Source: Bacillota bacterium (GTDB lineage Bacteria; Bacillota; Clostridia; Christensenellales; UMGS416). Taken from it: a stretch of 20,943 nucleotides of DNA. The stretch covers positions 1 through 20,943 of the forward strand of contig JAEZSC010000048.1 of NCBI GenBank assembly GCA_023422005.1, in the 5' to 3' direction. Position 1 is the stretch's first letter; each line of letters begins with the position of its first letter. The notes below the pieces were generated by a model that was given only the letters and a program-made list of their open reading frames with translations, had not been told where the DNA came from and made no database searches. The translations under genes were made by a program, and so were the position numbers. Positions 7,812 through 15,092 of the stretch are shown here, one piece after another.

Positions 7812-8654
7812 TCAGACGTTGGCCTTGAGCCAGTTCACGTCTTCCTGCAGGCAGTCCACGCGCTCCTTGCCGTCGTAGCTGTATTCGCGCTCGACGATAA
7901 AGGCGTGGCAGCCCTGGGCTTCCGCGGCGGCCTTGACGGCCTTCCAATCCACGATGCCCTGGCCCGTGGGCACGTTCATCTTCATGAGCTCCTCAAAGTG
8001 GCGCATAACCTCCTCGGGGATGATGGGCTTGCCGTCGGGGCCGATCTTCCACTGGGGTTGCTCGTCCTTGGGGCTGTGGGGCTTGTCGGGGCCGGTCACC
8101 TTGCTGTTTTCCTTTACATGGATGGCGATGAAGCGGCCGGCGTACTTGGCGATGTAGGCCGCCGGGTCGATGCCCGCGGCGGACGCCCATCCGCAGTCCA
8201 GCTCAATGCCCACCAGCGCGGGGTCGGTGTTTTCGATAACGGTGTCCAGCAGCGGTTTGCCGTCCACGACATAGAACTCGCTGGTGTGGTTGTGATAGCC
8301 GACCTTGAGGCCGTATTGGGCGGCCAGCTTGCCATTTTCGTTGAGCAAACGGGCGCACTCCAGGGCCTCCTCATGGGTGGAGAATGGGAAGCCCGGCACG
8401 ATGGCGAACTGTGCGCCAATCTCCTTCAGATAGGGCAGATCCCGGGCGATGGCATCCATGCCCACGTGGGAGCTGACTGCCTTCAGGTTATATTTGGCCA
8501 GCAGACGCCGCATTTCCGCCGCGTCCACATCGCCGTAGCCGCCGGCGTATTCCACGCCGGCATAGCCCATCTCGGCGGCCTTCTTGAGCTTTTCTTCCAT
8601 GGACAGCGTGTTGTTCCAGCCATAGGAATACAGCGCGAGGTTGATGTTCTCCAT
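7812..8654 (-). CDS. Sugar phosphate isomerase/epimerase family protein (xylose-isomerase-like TIM barrel)
   Basis: 280-residue AP-endonuclease-2/IolE-like TIM barrel of the sugar isomerase/epimerase family, cytosolic, expected to use a divalent metal (Mn2+ or Zn2+). Family segments seen are AEMGYAGVEYAG near the N-terminus, VGYHNHTSEF, GIELDCGW (metal Asp) and AIHVKEN (His and Glu), with a final VEREYS strand. Start ATG with AAAGGAG six bases upstream. It is the second gene of an operon, 30 nt after the Gfo/Idh gene. Such pairs typically act on oxidised sugars or cyclitols (inositol or 3-keto-glycoside routes); the actual substrate is unknown. It converges on the amidase across a shared terminator. 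Confidence 0.9.
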   Translation of the reverse strand: MENINLALYSYGWNNTLSMEEKLKKAAEMGYAGVEYAGGYGDVDAAEMRRLLAKYNLKAVSSHVGMDAIARDLPYLKEIGAQFAIVPGFPFSTHEEALECARLLNENGKLAAQYGLKVGYHNHTSEFYVVDGKPLLDTVIENTDPALVGIELDCGWASAAGIDPAAYIAKYAGRFIAIHVKENSKVTGPDKPHSPKDEQPQWKIGPDGKPIIPEEVMRHFEELMKMNVPTGQGIVDWKAVKAAAEAQGCHAFIVEREYSYDGKERVDCLQEDVNWLKANV

Positions 8655-8684
8655 GGGGCTCTCCTTTCGGATAGGTCGTCTGTA

Positions 8685-9791
8685 TTACTTGAAGTACACC
8701 GGCGCGTTGGTGCGGGAGGACTCGTAAATGGCGTCCAGGATGCGGGTCACGCAGAAGGCCTGCTCAGGCTTGACGAACAGTTCGCCCTCGCCCTTGAGCG
8801 CGGCCACCCAGATCTGTGCCTCACGGCTGCGCTGGGGCTTGCCGCCGCTGAAGCCGGGGATGTAGGGGTTGACCTTCTTGCCCACCATGGTGACGGACTG
8901 CTGACCGGCCACCACGTGGTTCAGACGCACGCCGTCGTGGGTATCCAGACCGCCCTTGGTGCCGCACAGCAGCGCCGTGGCGTCGCGGGGCTCCGCCACG
9001 TTGAGCGCCCAGCTGGCCTTAAGAACGATGGTGGCGCCGTTCTTCATCTTGACGAAACCGAAGGAAGAATCTTCGACGTTAAAGGTCTCGTTGTTCCAGT
9101 AGTCGGGGCTGCCGTCCATCCAGCTGGTCTGGCCCTGAGCGGGGCCTTCCAGCAGACGGCCGAGCTTCTCAAAGGTGGAGCCGACGACATACATGGGATC
9201 GTAGTTGTTCATCAGCCACAGCGTCAGGTCCAGCGCATGGGTGCCGATGTCGATCAGCGGGCCGCCCCCCTGCTTTTCCTTGTCCAGGAACACGCCCCAG
9301 GTGGGCACGCCACGGCGGCGGGTATACTCGGCCTCGGCATAATAGATGTCACCCAGCCAGCCCTCGTCCACGACGGTCTTGGCCACGGCGTTCGTGTGGA
9401 AGTGGCGGTACTGGTAGCCGATCGTCAGCATCTTGCCCGTGCGCTTTTGGGCATCCATCATCTTCTGGGCGTCGGCGGCGGTGGCTGCCATGGGCTTTTC
9501 GCAAAGCACGTGCTTGCCGGCTTCCAGTGCAGCCACGGTGATTTCCGCATGGGCGACGTTGGGGGTCAGCACATGCACAGCATCGATGCTCTTGTCCTTG
9601 AGCAGCTCATGATAGTCGGTATAAACCTTGGCGTCGGAAGTACCGTATTTCTTGGCAGCTTCCTGAGCGCGCTCGATGATCAGGTCGCAGAAGGCGACCA
9701 TGTCTACGCCGGGCTCCTGAGACATGCCGGGGAAATGCTTACCGTTGGCGATGCCGCCGCAACCGATAAAGCCGATCTTAAGATTTGCCAT
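8685..9791 (-). CDS. Gfo/Idh/MocA family NAD(P)-dependent oxidoreductase
   Basis: Cytosolic sugar or cyclitol dehydrogenase, about 368 residues. The N-terminal Rossmann fold starts with KIGFIGCGGIANG, followed by the family EKP loop (LCEKPMAATAADA) and the C-terminal sheet domain with GGGPLIDIGTHALDL (Asp and His of the active site). Start choice: the ATG at 9791 has GGAGG nine bases upstream and places the Rossmann strand at residue 4. The in-frame ATG 20 codons earlier (9851) also has an AAGGAAGAGG-like ribosome site but overlaps a cre-like operator, so it is less likely; two starts cannot be excluded. First gene of a two-gene operon with the isomerase. Substrate unknown; a carbohydrate catabolic role is inferred from the partner and operator. 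Confidence 0.9.
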   Translation of the reverse strand: MANLKIGFIGCGGIANGKHFPGMSQEPGVDMVAFCDLIIERAQEAAKKYGTSDAKVYTDYHELLKDKSIDAVHVLTPNVAHAEITVAALEAGKHVLCEKPMAATAADAQKMMDAQKRTGKMLTIGYQYRHFHTNAVAKTVVDEGWLGDIYYAEAEYTRRRGVPTWGVFLDKEKQGGGPLIDIGTHALDLTLWLMNNYDPMYVVGSTFEKLGRLLEGPAQGQTSWMDGSPDYWNNETFNVEDSSFGFVKMKNGATIVLKASWALNVAEPRDATALLCGTKGGLDTHDGVRLNHVVAGQQSVTMVGKKVNPYIPGFSGGKPQRSREAQIWVAALKGEGELFVKPEQAFCVTRILDAIYESSRTNAPVYFK

Positions 9792-9836
9792 TGTCGCTGT
9801 TCCTCCAGTGTGAAAAATACTTGGAGGCATGATGTC

Positions 9837-9850
9837 GGTAAACGTTTTCA
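9837..9850 (-). promoter_or_regulatory. cre/LacI-type operator upstream of the Gfo/Idh-isomerase operon
   Basis: TGAAAACGTTTACC on the minus strand fits the CcpA cre consensus TGWAARCGYTWNCW at all but the last position, and keeps the central CG of LacI-family operators. It lies about 46 nt upstream of the chosen start, where it could act as a roadblock or repressor site. A local LacI-family regulator is not present in the window, so CcpA or a remote regulator is possible. Confidence 0.5.
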
Positions 9851-9914
9851 TGCCTCTTCCTTTTATTCTGCGCAGTTTCCCGGAATCCTGCCGGCCAAAT
9901 GCAAAAAAGCTTTG

Positions 9915-10037
9915 TTAATCGCGATTGGTTTTCGATCTGCGGCGGGGCATTGCGTGGGAATCCCGGACCCACTGCAGCGCCTGGGCGTCCATGTCTTGCG
10001 GTCCGGTCAGCCACAGATGGTGGGTCCAGCGGTTGGC
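9915..10037 (-). pseudogene. Possible C-terminal remnant of a small protein gene
   Basis: About 40 codons in one frame, ending in a stop, read like real protein (ANRWTHHLWLTGPQDMDAQ, then a Trp-containing helix and a basic tail). The pattern WTHH...D...W.R resembles the end of DUF5655-type small proteins, from memory only. No matching N-terminal part, start codon or ribosome site was found: the same frame upstream is the shadow of the neighbouring broken gene. It may be a gene end left by the same deletion process. Confidence 0.3.
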
Positions 10038-10065
10038 ACCTGTATCTGGTCCATGGGCTGCATGT

Positions 10066-10456
10066 TCATAGGCCGAAGGCCTCCACGATACGCCGCGCTG
10101 CCTCCTGGGCCGGCATTTGGGTGTTGTCCAGCCGCAGATAGTTTGGTTCGGCAACCTCACCCTCATGGGAGGCCAGACGGTATCTTTGCATGTCTCTGAG
10201 CATGTTGCGCTCGCTGAAGGCCGTATCCCGCTTGGTGGGCTTGCAGGCCAGCCGGTTGGGCGTGGTGTTGCGGCGCAGGCGTTCGTCCAGATCAGCCTGC
10301 AACTCCACATAATAAATGTACGCACCCCGCTCGCGGAAGATGGCGCAGATGTCTCGCACATACTCCCAATCGGCCGGCTGGTCGAAGGCGCTCCAGCTCC
10401 TGACCCACGGTCATCTTACCCACTGCCTGAGGCCCGAACAGCAATACAAACTTCAT
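10066..10456 (-). pseudogene. P-loop shikimate-kinase-like nucleotide-binding protein, broken by internal deletion with frameshift
   Basis: The ATG at 10456 opens with MKFVLLFGPQAVGKMTVGQE, a clear Walker A P-loop (GPQAVGKMT). After about 22 codons (LE of VGQELE) the frame departs into nonsense and stops. The family resumes in another frame from about 10389 (AFDQPADWEYV, then RDICAIFRERGAYIYYVELQ, TPNRLACKPTKRDTAFSE) and runs to a proper C-terminus and TGA. Full-length relatives known to me are about 170-180 residues; here only about 130 codons lie between start and stop, so roughly 50 residues (the nucleoside or substrate-binding part) are missing at the junction near 10390. Both halves otherwise look conserved, suggesting a recent loss. 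The usual annotation is AAA-family ATPase/kinase of unknown role. The upstream region is AT-rich and promoter-like. Confidence 0.75.
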
Positions 10457-10559
10457 AAAAATGCCCGAATAGGAAACGTTATATATCTGTCTACCAGCAA
10501 TTATATTATAAGCCTAGAGTGACGGTAAAACAAGACTGCCCTTTGCGCGTGCTGGCGGC

Positions 10560-10565
10560 TATAAT
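10560..10565 (+). promoter_or_regulatory. Candidate -10 box of helD
   Basis: A perfect TATAAT about 40 nt upstream of the HelD ATG; the -35 region is poor (TGCCCT at 17 nt). A second -10-like TATGAT lies at 10578-10583. The ribosome site is GGGGATGGG just before the ATG. Confidence 0.4.
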
Positions 10566-10604
10566 CGGAGCACATTCTATGATTCTTGTATAGGGGATGG
10601 GAAG

Positions 10605-12782
10605 ATGGACCAGCTGCAAAGGCAGCAGGAAGAACAGCATTTGGCTGCGGTATTGGACCTGATCCGCAGCCATATTCAAGCCGTGGAGCGGGAGATCGAC
10701 GACACCCGGGACCAGAACGCCGCGCTGGCCGCCAACCTGTGGGAGGAAGGCCACCACATGATCTACGACTTCGACGACGTCGTGGAGTATCAGCAATATG
10801 CCACGGAGCTGGCGCTGCACGACCACTGGCTGCAGCGCAGCCGCGGCAGCCTGCGGATGCTGCGCAAGATGCTGCAGTCTCCCTATTTCGGGCGCATCGA
10901 CTTTGCCGCTGCCGGCCAGAACCAGCCCGCTCAGATCTACATCGGCGTGCATTCGCTGACTGCGCCCGGCAAATTCCGGCCCTGCGTATATGACTGGCGA
11001 GCGCCGGTGTGCTCGATGTTCTACGACTACGGCATCGGCCCCGCCTCTTACACAAGCCCCTCCGGCGAGATTCACGGCGTCATCAGCCTGAAAAGGCAAT
11101 ACAAGATCACCGACGGCGCTTTCGAATACCTGCTGGATTCAGACCTGACCATCGACGACGCCATCCTGCAAAAGGAGCTTTCGCTGCACTCGGAGAGCAG
11201 GCTGCGCACGATCATCAGCAGCATACAGCGGGAGCAGAACGCCGCCATCCGCCACAACACCGGTGAAGACCTGCTGGTGTTCGGCGCGGCGGGCAGCGGC
11301 AAGACCTCCATCGGCCTGCACCGCCTGGCCTATCATCTGTATCAGGCGCGGGGCAGCATTTCCTCGCAGAACGTACTGATCTTCGCCCAGAGCGACGTGT
11401 TCCACTCCTACATCGCCGATATCATCCCAGAGCTCGGAGAGCAGGACGTGCGCAGGCTGAGCTTCAGCCAGTTGATCCGAGAGCAGCTCGGCATGAGCAA
11501 AACACCGCTGGACCCCTGCGAGCTGACAGAGCATTTCCTGCGGGCCCAGGATGACGACCGCGTGGAAGGCGTGCGGGCAAAGTACGCGGCGGACTTTCTG
11601 GACTTCCTGCAAGAGCGCGTCCATGGCCTGCGGATTGGCTTTGAGGACATACGGGTCTTCCGGGAAACGGTGTGCGCCGGGGAGACGCTGACCGCCCGCT
11701 ATACCGCCGATCACAAGTTCCGTCCCTTCACCCGGCTCAACCGCCTGTGCGCCTATGCCCAGGACCGCATTGACGATTTCTTCACCCAAAGGGCTGCCGA
11801 GATCAAGGTGTGGCTGCTGGCGGAGATGGTGGACGCAAAGGATGTGGACAGCGAGTACAACCGCCTGCTGCAATCCACCCGCGACCGGGCGCGCCAGCGG
11901 CTGTTCGCCCAGGCCAATCTGGACGCGGAAAGGCTGTACCTGCGCCTGCTGCGGGCATACGGCCAAGAGCGGCGCCTGAACCCCGCGCTCTATGAAGGCA
12001 CGGCTGGGCGGCTGGCCTGCGGCAGCCTGCCCTTTGAGGACGCGCTGGTGATGCTGTACATCCGGCTGCTGACCGGGGAGCTGGAGGCCGACAGGACCAT
12101 CCGCCACGTGTTGATCGACGAGGCCCAGGACTTCAGCGTTCTGCAGCACCGCATCATCCGGGGCCTCACGGCCAACAGCAAATACACGGTGCTGGCCGAC
12201 CCTCAGCAGGCGATGTTCCCGGTGCTCAACCTGCAGGACCAGGCGCAGCTGCAAGCCCTGTACGGCGGCACGGTGATGGAGCTGACCAAGAGCTACCGCT
12301 CCACCCGGCCCATCAGCGACTTGGCAGCCAAGCTGTTGGACCGGCCCAAGGGCGAAGCCTTCAACCGCGACGGCTCCAAGCCCCGGCTGCTGCGCGGCGC
12401 GGACGCCGCGGCCTGCATTCTGCGGGCGCTGGACATGCCCGAGTGCCGGGCTAGCGCCTCCGTGGGCATCCTCACGAAGACCGTGGAGCAGGCCCGGGCG
12501 CTGCACGCCGGCCTGGGCCGCGCCGACATCGGCCTGCTGGCCAGCAGCGATCACAGCTTCCGCGCCGGCACGCTGATATTGCCGGTATCCCTGGCCAAGG
12601 GGCTGGAATTCGACTGCGTGATTCTGCCGGGCTGCACGGCCACAGCGTTTTACACGGCGCAAGACAAGCGTATCCTGTACCTGATGTGCACGCGGGCGCT
12701 GCACCATTTGTTCCTGGTGTGCAGCGGGCAGCTTACGGAGTTTCTGGCACCCTATGCGGACTTGATGGAAGAAGAGATCTAA
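10605..12782 (+). CDS. helD: HelD-type superfamily 1 ATPase (RNA polymerase recycling factor)
   Basis: 725-residue UvrD/Rep-like protein of the HelD family, which in Gram-positives binds RNA polymerase, inserts an N-terminal coiled coil in the secondary channel and removes nucleic acid, aiding recycling. Seen in order: an N-terminal helical arm (about 1-95), the family block YFGRIDF and VYDWRAPVCSMFYDY with KRQYKI (about 94-167), a Q-motif (QREQNAAIRH), Walker A GAAGSGKT (227-234), Walker B VLIDEAQDF, motif III YTVLADPQQAMFP, motif IV LTKSYRSTRPI, motif V LAKGLEFDCVILP and motif VI LMCTRALHHLF. All ATPase motifs are intact. Start ATG preceded by GGGGATGGG. Monocistronic with a strong terminator after it. 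An assignment as DNA helicase IV is the older name for the same family. Confidence 0.93.
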   Translation: MDQLQRQQEEQHLAAVLDLIRSHIQAVEREIDDTRDQNAALAANLWEEGHHMIYDFDDVVEYQQYATELALHDHWLQRSRGSLRMLRKMLQSPYFGRIDFAAAGQNQPAQIYIGVHSLTAPGKFRPCVYDWRAPVCSMFYDYGIGPASYTSPSGEIHGVISLKRQYKITDGAFEYLLDSDLTIDDAILQKELSLHSESRLRTIISSIQREQNAAIRHNTGEDLLVFGAAGSGKTSIGLHRLAYHLYQARGSISSQNVLIFAQSDVFHSYIADIIPELGEQDVRRLSFSQLIREQLGMSKTPLDPCELTEHFLRAQDDDRVEGVRAKYAADFLDFLQERVHGLRIGFEDIRVFRETVCAGETLTARYTADHKFRPFTRLNRLCAYAQDRIDDFFTQRAAEIKVWLLAEMVDAKDVDSEYNRLLQSTRDRARQRLFAQANLDAERLYLRLLRAYGQERRLNPALYEGTAGRLACGSLPFEDALVMLYIRLLTGELEADRTIRHVLIDEAQDFSVLQHRIIRGLTANSKYTVLADPQQAMFPVLNLQDQAQLQALYGGTVMELTKSYRSTRPISDLAAKLLDRPKGEAFNRDGSKPRLLRGADAAACILRALDMPECRASASVGILTKTVEQARALHAGLGRADIGLLASSDHSFRAGTLILPVSLAKGLEFDCVILPGCTATAFYTAQDKRILYLMCTRALHHLFLVCSGQLTEFLAPYADLMEEEI

Positions 12783-12837
12783 CGAAGAAGAGGCCTCATA
12801 ACCTCTTTCAGGCTATCGGCAAAGCCCCATCCCCCTA

Positions 12838-12872
12838 CCCCCTTCCCGGCGGGAAGGGGGAGTCTTTTTTTC
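12838..12872 (+). terminator. Intrinsic terminator of helD
   Basis: CCCCCTTCCC-GGC-GGGAAGGGGG, a 10-bp GC-rich stem with a 3-nt loop, then AGTC and eight T. It lies 55 nt after the HelD stop. Confidence 0.92.
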
Positions 12873-12887
12873 AGGGCTCCGCCCTGA
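12873..12887. repeat. Second hairpin directly after the helD terminator, repeat-like
   Basis: CAGGGC-TCC-GCCCTG starts right after the terminator T-tract and is followed by GC-rich, low-complexity sequence (AACCCAGGCC..., GGGGCCCGCCCC). The combination of terminator stem, T-tract and CAGGG/CCCTG hairpin looks like a multi-copy intergenic element, but a second copy is not present in this window. The rest of the 12783-13076 gap holds no gene that I can support. Confidence 0.4.
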
Positions 12888-12983
12888 ACCCAGGCCGGCA
12901 GGGCGCGGGGCCCGCCCCAGGTGCCCACCCTCTCTTGCCCGATGTACTGGGATGCAGACCGGTGTTTCCGTTTAATTAAACAG

Positions 12984-13000
12984 TGCCGAACAGAGCGGCA
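12984..13000 (-). terminator. Weak candidate terminator downstream of spmB
   Basis: TGCCG/CGGCA stem with a 7-nt loop; on the minus strand it is followed by CTGTTTAATTAAA. It lies about 75 nt beyond the SpmB stop. The stem is short, so the call is tentative. Confidence 0.3.
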
Positions 13001-13076
13001 TTGCATGTGCTTTACAAATATATAATGTGATTGAAATTTTATCAATAAAAAAGTAGGGAGTTTTTAGCTTCAGCCG

Positions 13077-13595
13077 CTACAGCAGCCGCCCCAGCACGCC
13101 GGACAGCACCACCGCCGCCAGGAAGCTGACCATGGCCGCGGCAATCGTGTGCCGCCCTTTCTTGATGCCCACGGAACCAAAGTAGATGGCCACCGTGTAA
13201 AACAGCGTCTCCGTGGACCCCATGATGACCGAGGCCACCCGGGATGCCTCGCTGTCCGGGCCGTAGGTCTTGTAGGTCTCCTCCAGCATGCCCAGCGCCG
13301 CCATGCCCGAGAAGGGCCGCACGATGACCAGCGGGGCCACCTCGGCGGGCAGGCCGAAGAAGGCCAGGGGTTTTGCCAGCAGCGCGCACAGCAGCTCCAG
13401 CGCGCCGGAGGCCCGCAGCATGGCCACGGCCACCATGACCGCCGCGATGGCCGGCAGCACGCTGACCGCCGTGTGCCAGCCCTTGGCCGCGCCGCGCAGG
13501 AAGCTGTCATACACGCCGGTGCGCTGCACCAGGCCGTAGCCCACCACAGCGGCCATGATCAGAGGAATCAACCAATCGGTGCTCAAATGCGCCAT
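13077..13595 (-). CDS. spmB: Spore maturation protein B (nucleoside-recognition/gate domain membrane protein)
   Basis: 172-residue integral membrane protein of the SpmB family, which in Bacillus affects spore core dehydration and heat resistance. Signature seen: VRPFSGMAALGML, then YGPDSEASRVASVIMGST-ETLFYTVAIYFGSVG with IKKGRH, plus four to five hydrophobic segments. Full family length. spmB normally follows spmA; no spmA is adjacent here. Start is uncertain: the ATG at 13595 lies only 2 nt after AAGGAG, which is too close, while an in-frame TTG three codons on is 11 nt away. A GC-rich hairpin ends just before the ribosome site. It follows the CNBD-DUF2225 gene on the same strand by about 80 nt and may be co-transcribed. 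Confidence 0.88.
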   Translation of the reverse strand: MAHLSTDWLIPLIMAAVVGYGLVQRTGVYDSFLRGAAKGWHTAVSVLPAIAAVMVAVAMLRASGALELLCALLAKPLAFFGLPAEVAPLVIVRPFSGMAALGMLEETYKTYGPDSEASRVASVIMGSTETLFYTVAIYFGSVGIKKGRHTIAAAMVSFLAAVVLSGVLGRLL

Positions 13596-13605
13596 CGCTC
13601 CTTGG

Positions 13606-13622
13606 CCGGGCGTTGCGCCCGG
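13606..13622 (-). promoter_or_regulatory. Intercistronic hairpin just upstream of the spmB ribosome site
   Basis: CCGGGCG/CGCCCGG, a 7-bp GC stem with a 3-nt loop, ends 2 nt before AAGGAG on the minus strand. No T-tract follows, so it is not a terminator. It could lower or couple SpmB translation, or mark an mRNA processing site. Confidence 0.45.
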
Positions 13623-13677
13623 TCAATAAGCTATATGGCAAATCCATGTGAATATATGTCTGTGGGTTCCCGGCTGC

Positions 13678-14907
13678 TTACGCTCTGACAGCTTCCCGAA
13701 TCTGAGACAGCCGCTCATCGGCCTGGTTGCGCAGCAGGGGGCTGCCCTCGCGGTTCATCTTGGCCTTGAAAAAGAAGTCTCTGGCGCTCTTCAAATTGCT
13801 CTGCTTGAGATAGAGCTCACCCAGCATCAGGCATAGCTGCTGATCCTGACCGGCATCGTTTTCCTCATTGGAGTAGAGGTACAGATAGGCATCCAGCGCG
13901 CGGGCCGCCGCCTCCTGCTCCATTGGCGCATCGTTGCAATCCTGGTAGACGCGGCTGAGCTTCAGCGCCAGCTTGGCCGTGGCCAGCCGGTGCCGGGTGA
14001 AGCACAGCGGGGCGCACAACAGAGCCAGGTAATAGCCCGCGAACACCGCCCCGGTGCCTCTGGGCCCGGCGAACAGCGGCTTCACCTTGGGCCCCAGCGC
14101 CTGCACCGCCCGCAGATCGGCCCTGAAATTCTCCGGCGAGGAGAATTGATCGTTCAGGGCGCTGTACAGGCAGTTGGGGCAGGTCACGACGTCATAATAC
14201 AGCGGCTCGATGCCCTGGTAGCGCTGGCGCATGTCCGGGTCGGTGCTCCCCATGACCAGCCGGGAGGCGCGCACCTGCTGCGCCGTGAATTTGTGCTTGC
14301 AATAGGGGCAGGCATAGTGCTTGTCCATGAGATAGGCGGGGTCCTGCCGGTCCATGGGCAGCGCATAGCTGCCGTGGCCTTCGGGGTACAGATCGCCGGG
14401 CAGCGCCACGGGCTCCGGCGCGGCGGGCGCGGCCGTGGGTGCGGCCGCCGGGGCTGCCTGCTGCGGCGCTTCCGCCGGGGCGGGCGCGGCAGCCTGCGGG
14501 GCGGGCTGGGTTGGCGACCAGGGGCGGCCGGCCAACTGCTCATAGGCGGACTGGAGTTCGTCCATCTTGGCGCGCAGGGCCTTCATCACTTCCAGAGCCA
14601 TCTCCGGTTCTTCACTGAGGAAGGCGTGGGCGTTCAGGCGGTTGACGGGCAGGGCGATGACGTCGCTCAGGGCCACGGCGGCATAGGGCGGGCTCTTTTC
14701 CAGCAGGAAGGCCGTTTCGCCGAAGAATTCGCCGGGGCCAAGGGTGGACAGATGCTCTTCGTTGTGGTGGCGGTGGTTGGCGAACACGCCGACCTCGCCT
14801 TTGAGCACGATATACAGGTCCGTGCACAGGCCTTCTCGGGCCAGGATGGTGCCACGGGGGTATTTTTTGACGCGGGAGAAGTTTTTCAGGGCGGTTAGTT
14901 TGATCAC
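13678..14907 (-). CDS. Cyclic-nucleotide-binding-fold protein with C-terminal DUF2225 zinc-ribbon domain
   Basis: About 409 residues, cytosolic. Order: a CNBD/CRP-like beta-roll (about 1-115, with GTILAREG, YIVLKGEVGVF, GPGEFFGETAFLL), a short helix, a long Ala/Pro/Gln linker (about 129-171), then DUF2225 with zinc-ribbon cysteines CPYC (about 200, 203) and CPNC (about 243, 246) and a helical TPR-like end. The phosphate-binding cassette lacks the usual Arg (SPPYAAVAL instead of p-R-[ST]-A), so cAMP binding is doubtful. Start: the longest frame begins at a GTG (14949) that falls at the predicted transcription start and has no ribosome site; the GTG at 14907 has GAGG five bases upstream and is preferred. 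Function unknown; DUF2225 proteins are common in Clostridia. Same strand as spmB. Confidence 0.82.
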   Translation of the reverse strand: MIKLTALKNFSRVKKYPRGTILAREGLCTDLYIVLKGEVGVFANHRHHNEEHLSTLGPGEFFGETAFLLEKSPPYAAVALSDVIALPVNRLNAHAFLSEEPEMALEVMKALRAKMDELQSAYEQLAGRPWSPTQPAPQAAAPAPAEAPQQAAPAAAPTAAPAAPEPVALPGDLYPEGHGSYALPMDRQDPAYLMDKHYACPYCKHKFTAQQVRASRLVMGSTDPDMRQRYQGIEPLYYDVVTCPNCLYSALNDQFSSPENFRADLRAVQALGPKVKPLFAGPRGTGAVFAGYYLALLCAPLCFTRHRLATAKLALKLSRVYQDCNDAPMEQEAAARALDAYLYLYSNEENDAGQDQQLCLMLGELYLKQSNLKSARDFFFKAKMNREGSPLLRNQADERLSQIREAVRA

Positions 14908-14951
14908 AGGCGCCTCACGGGGGGATGGGAATTTCTGGGGAGTATGCACTT

Positions 14952-14979
14952 ATCGTAGCAGGTTTTAAGGGGAAGTCAA
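14952..14979 (-). promoter_or_regulatory. Sigma-A promoter of the CNBD-DUF2225 gene
   Basis: On the minus strand TTGACT, a 16-nt spacer, then TACGAT preceded by TGC (extended -10). The predicted transcription start falls near 14945, which rules out the longer translation start at 14949 except as a leaderless GTG. Confidence 0.7.
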
Positions 14980-15092
14980 GATTAGGGAGGTTAATAACTC
15001 TACCTTAGGGGCCTTTGGGGGTGATGGGTGCACTATCTGTATGCGAACCTGGACTTCCTCACAAGATGGAGGAAAATCATCATAACACGAAG

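Noticed and set aside
7755..10199. 814-codon plus-strand open frame opposite the isomerase and Gfo/Idh genes
   Set aside because: It runs antisense through two well-supported genes with ribosome sites and family motifs; its protein shows no domain and has no ribosome site.
11139..12707. 522-codon minus-strand open frame inside helD
   Set aside because: Antisense shadow of an intact ATPase gene; Gln/Val/Gly-rich translation without recognisable motifs.
13019..13026. TATAAT on the plus strand in the gap before spmB
   Set aside because: No fitting -35 (TTGCAT is only 14 nt away) and no plus-strand gene follows, so it is likely chance in an AT-rich patch.
12779..13045. Minus-strand 88-codon frame in the gap after helD
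   Set aside because: It spans the helD terminator and low-complexity sequence, has no ribosome site, and shows no protein-like pattern.
15055..15074. TTCCTC/GAGGAA inverted repeat as a terminator for the CHAT gene or an island attachment site
   Set aside because: The stem is short, no T-tract follows on the minus strand, and I found no matching copy at the other end of the islet.
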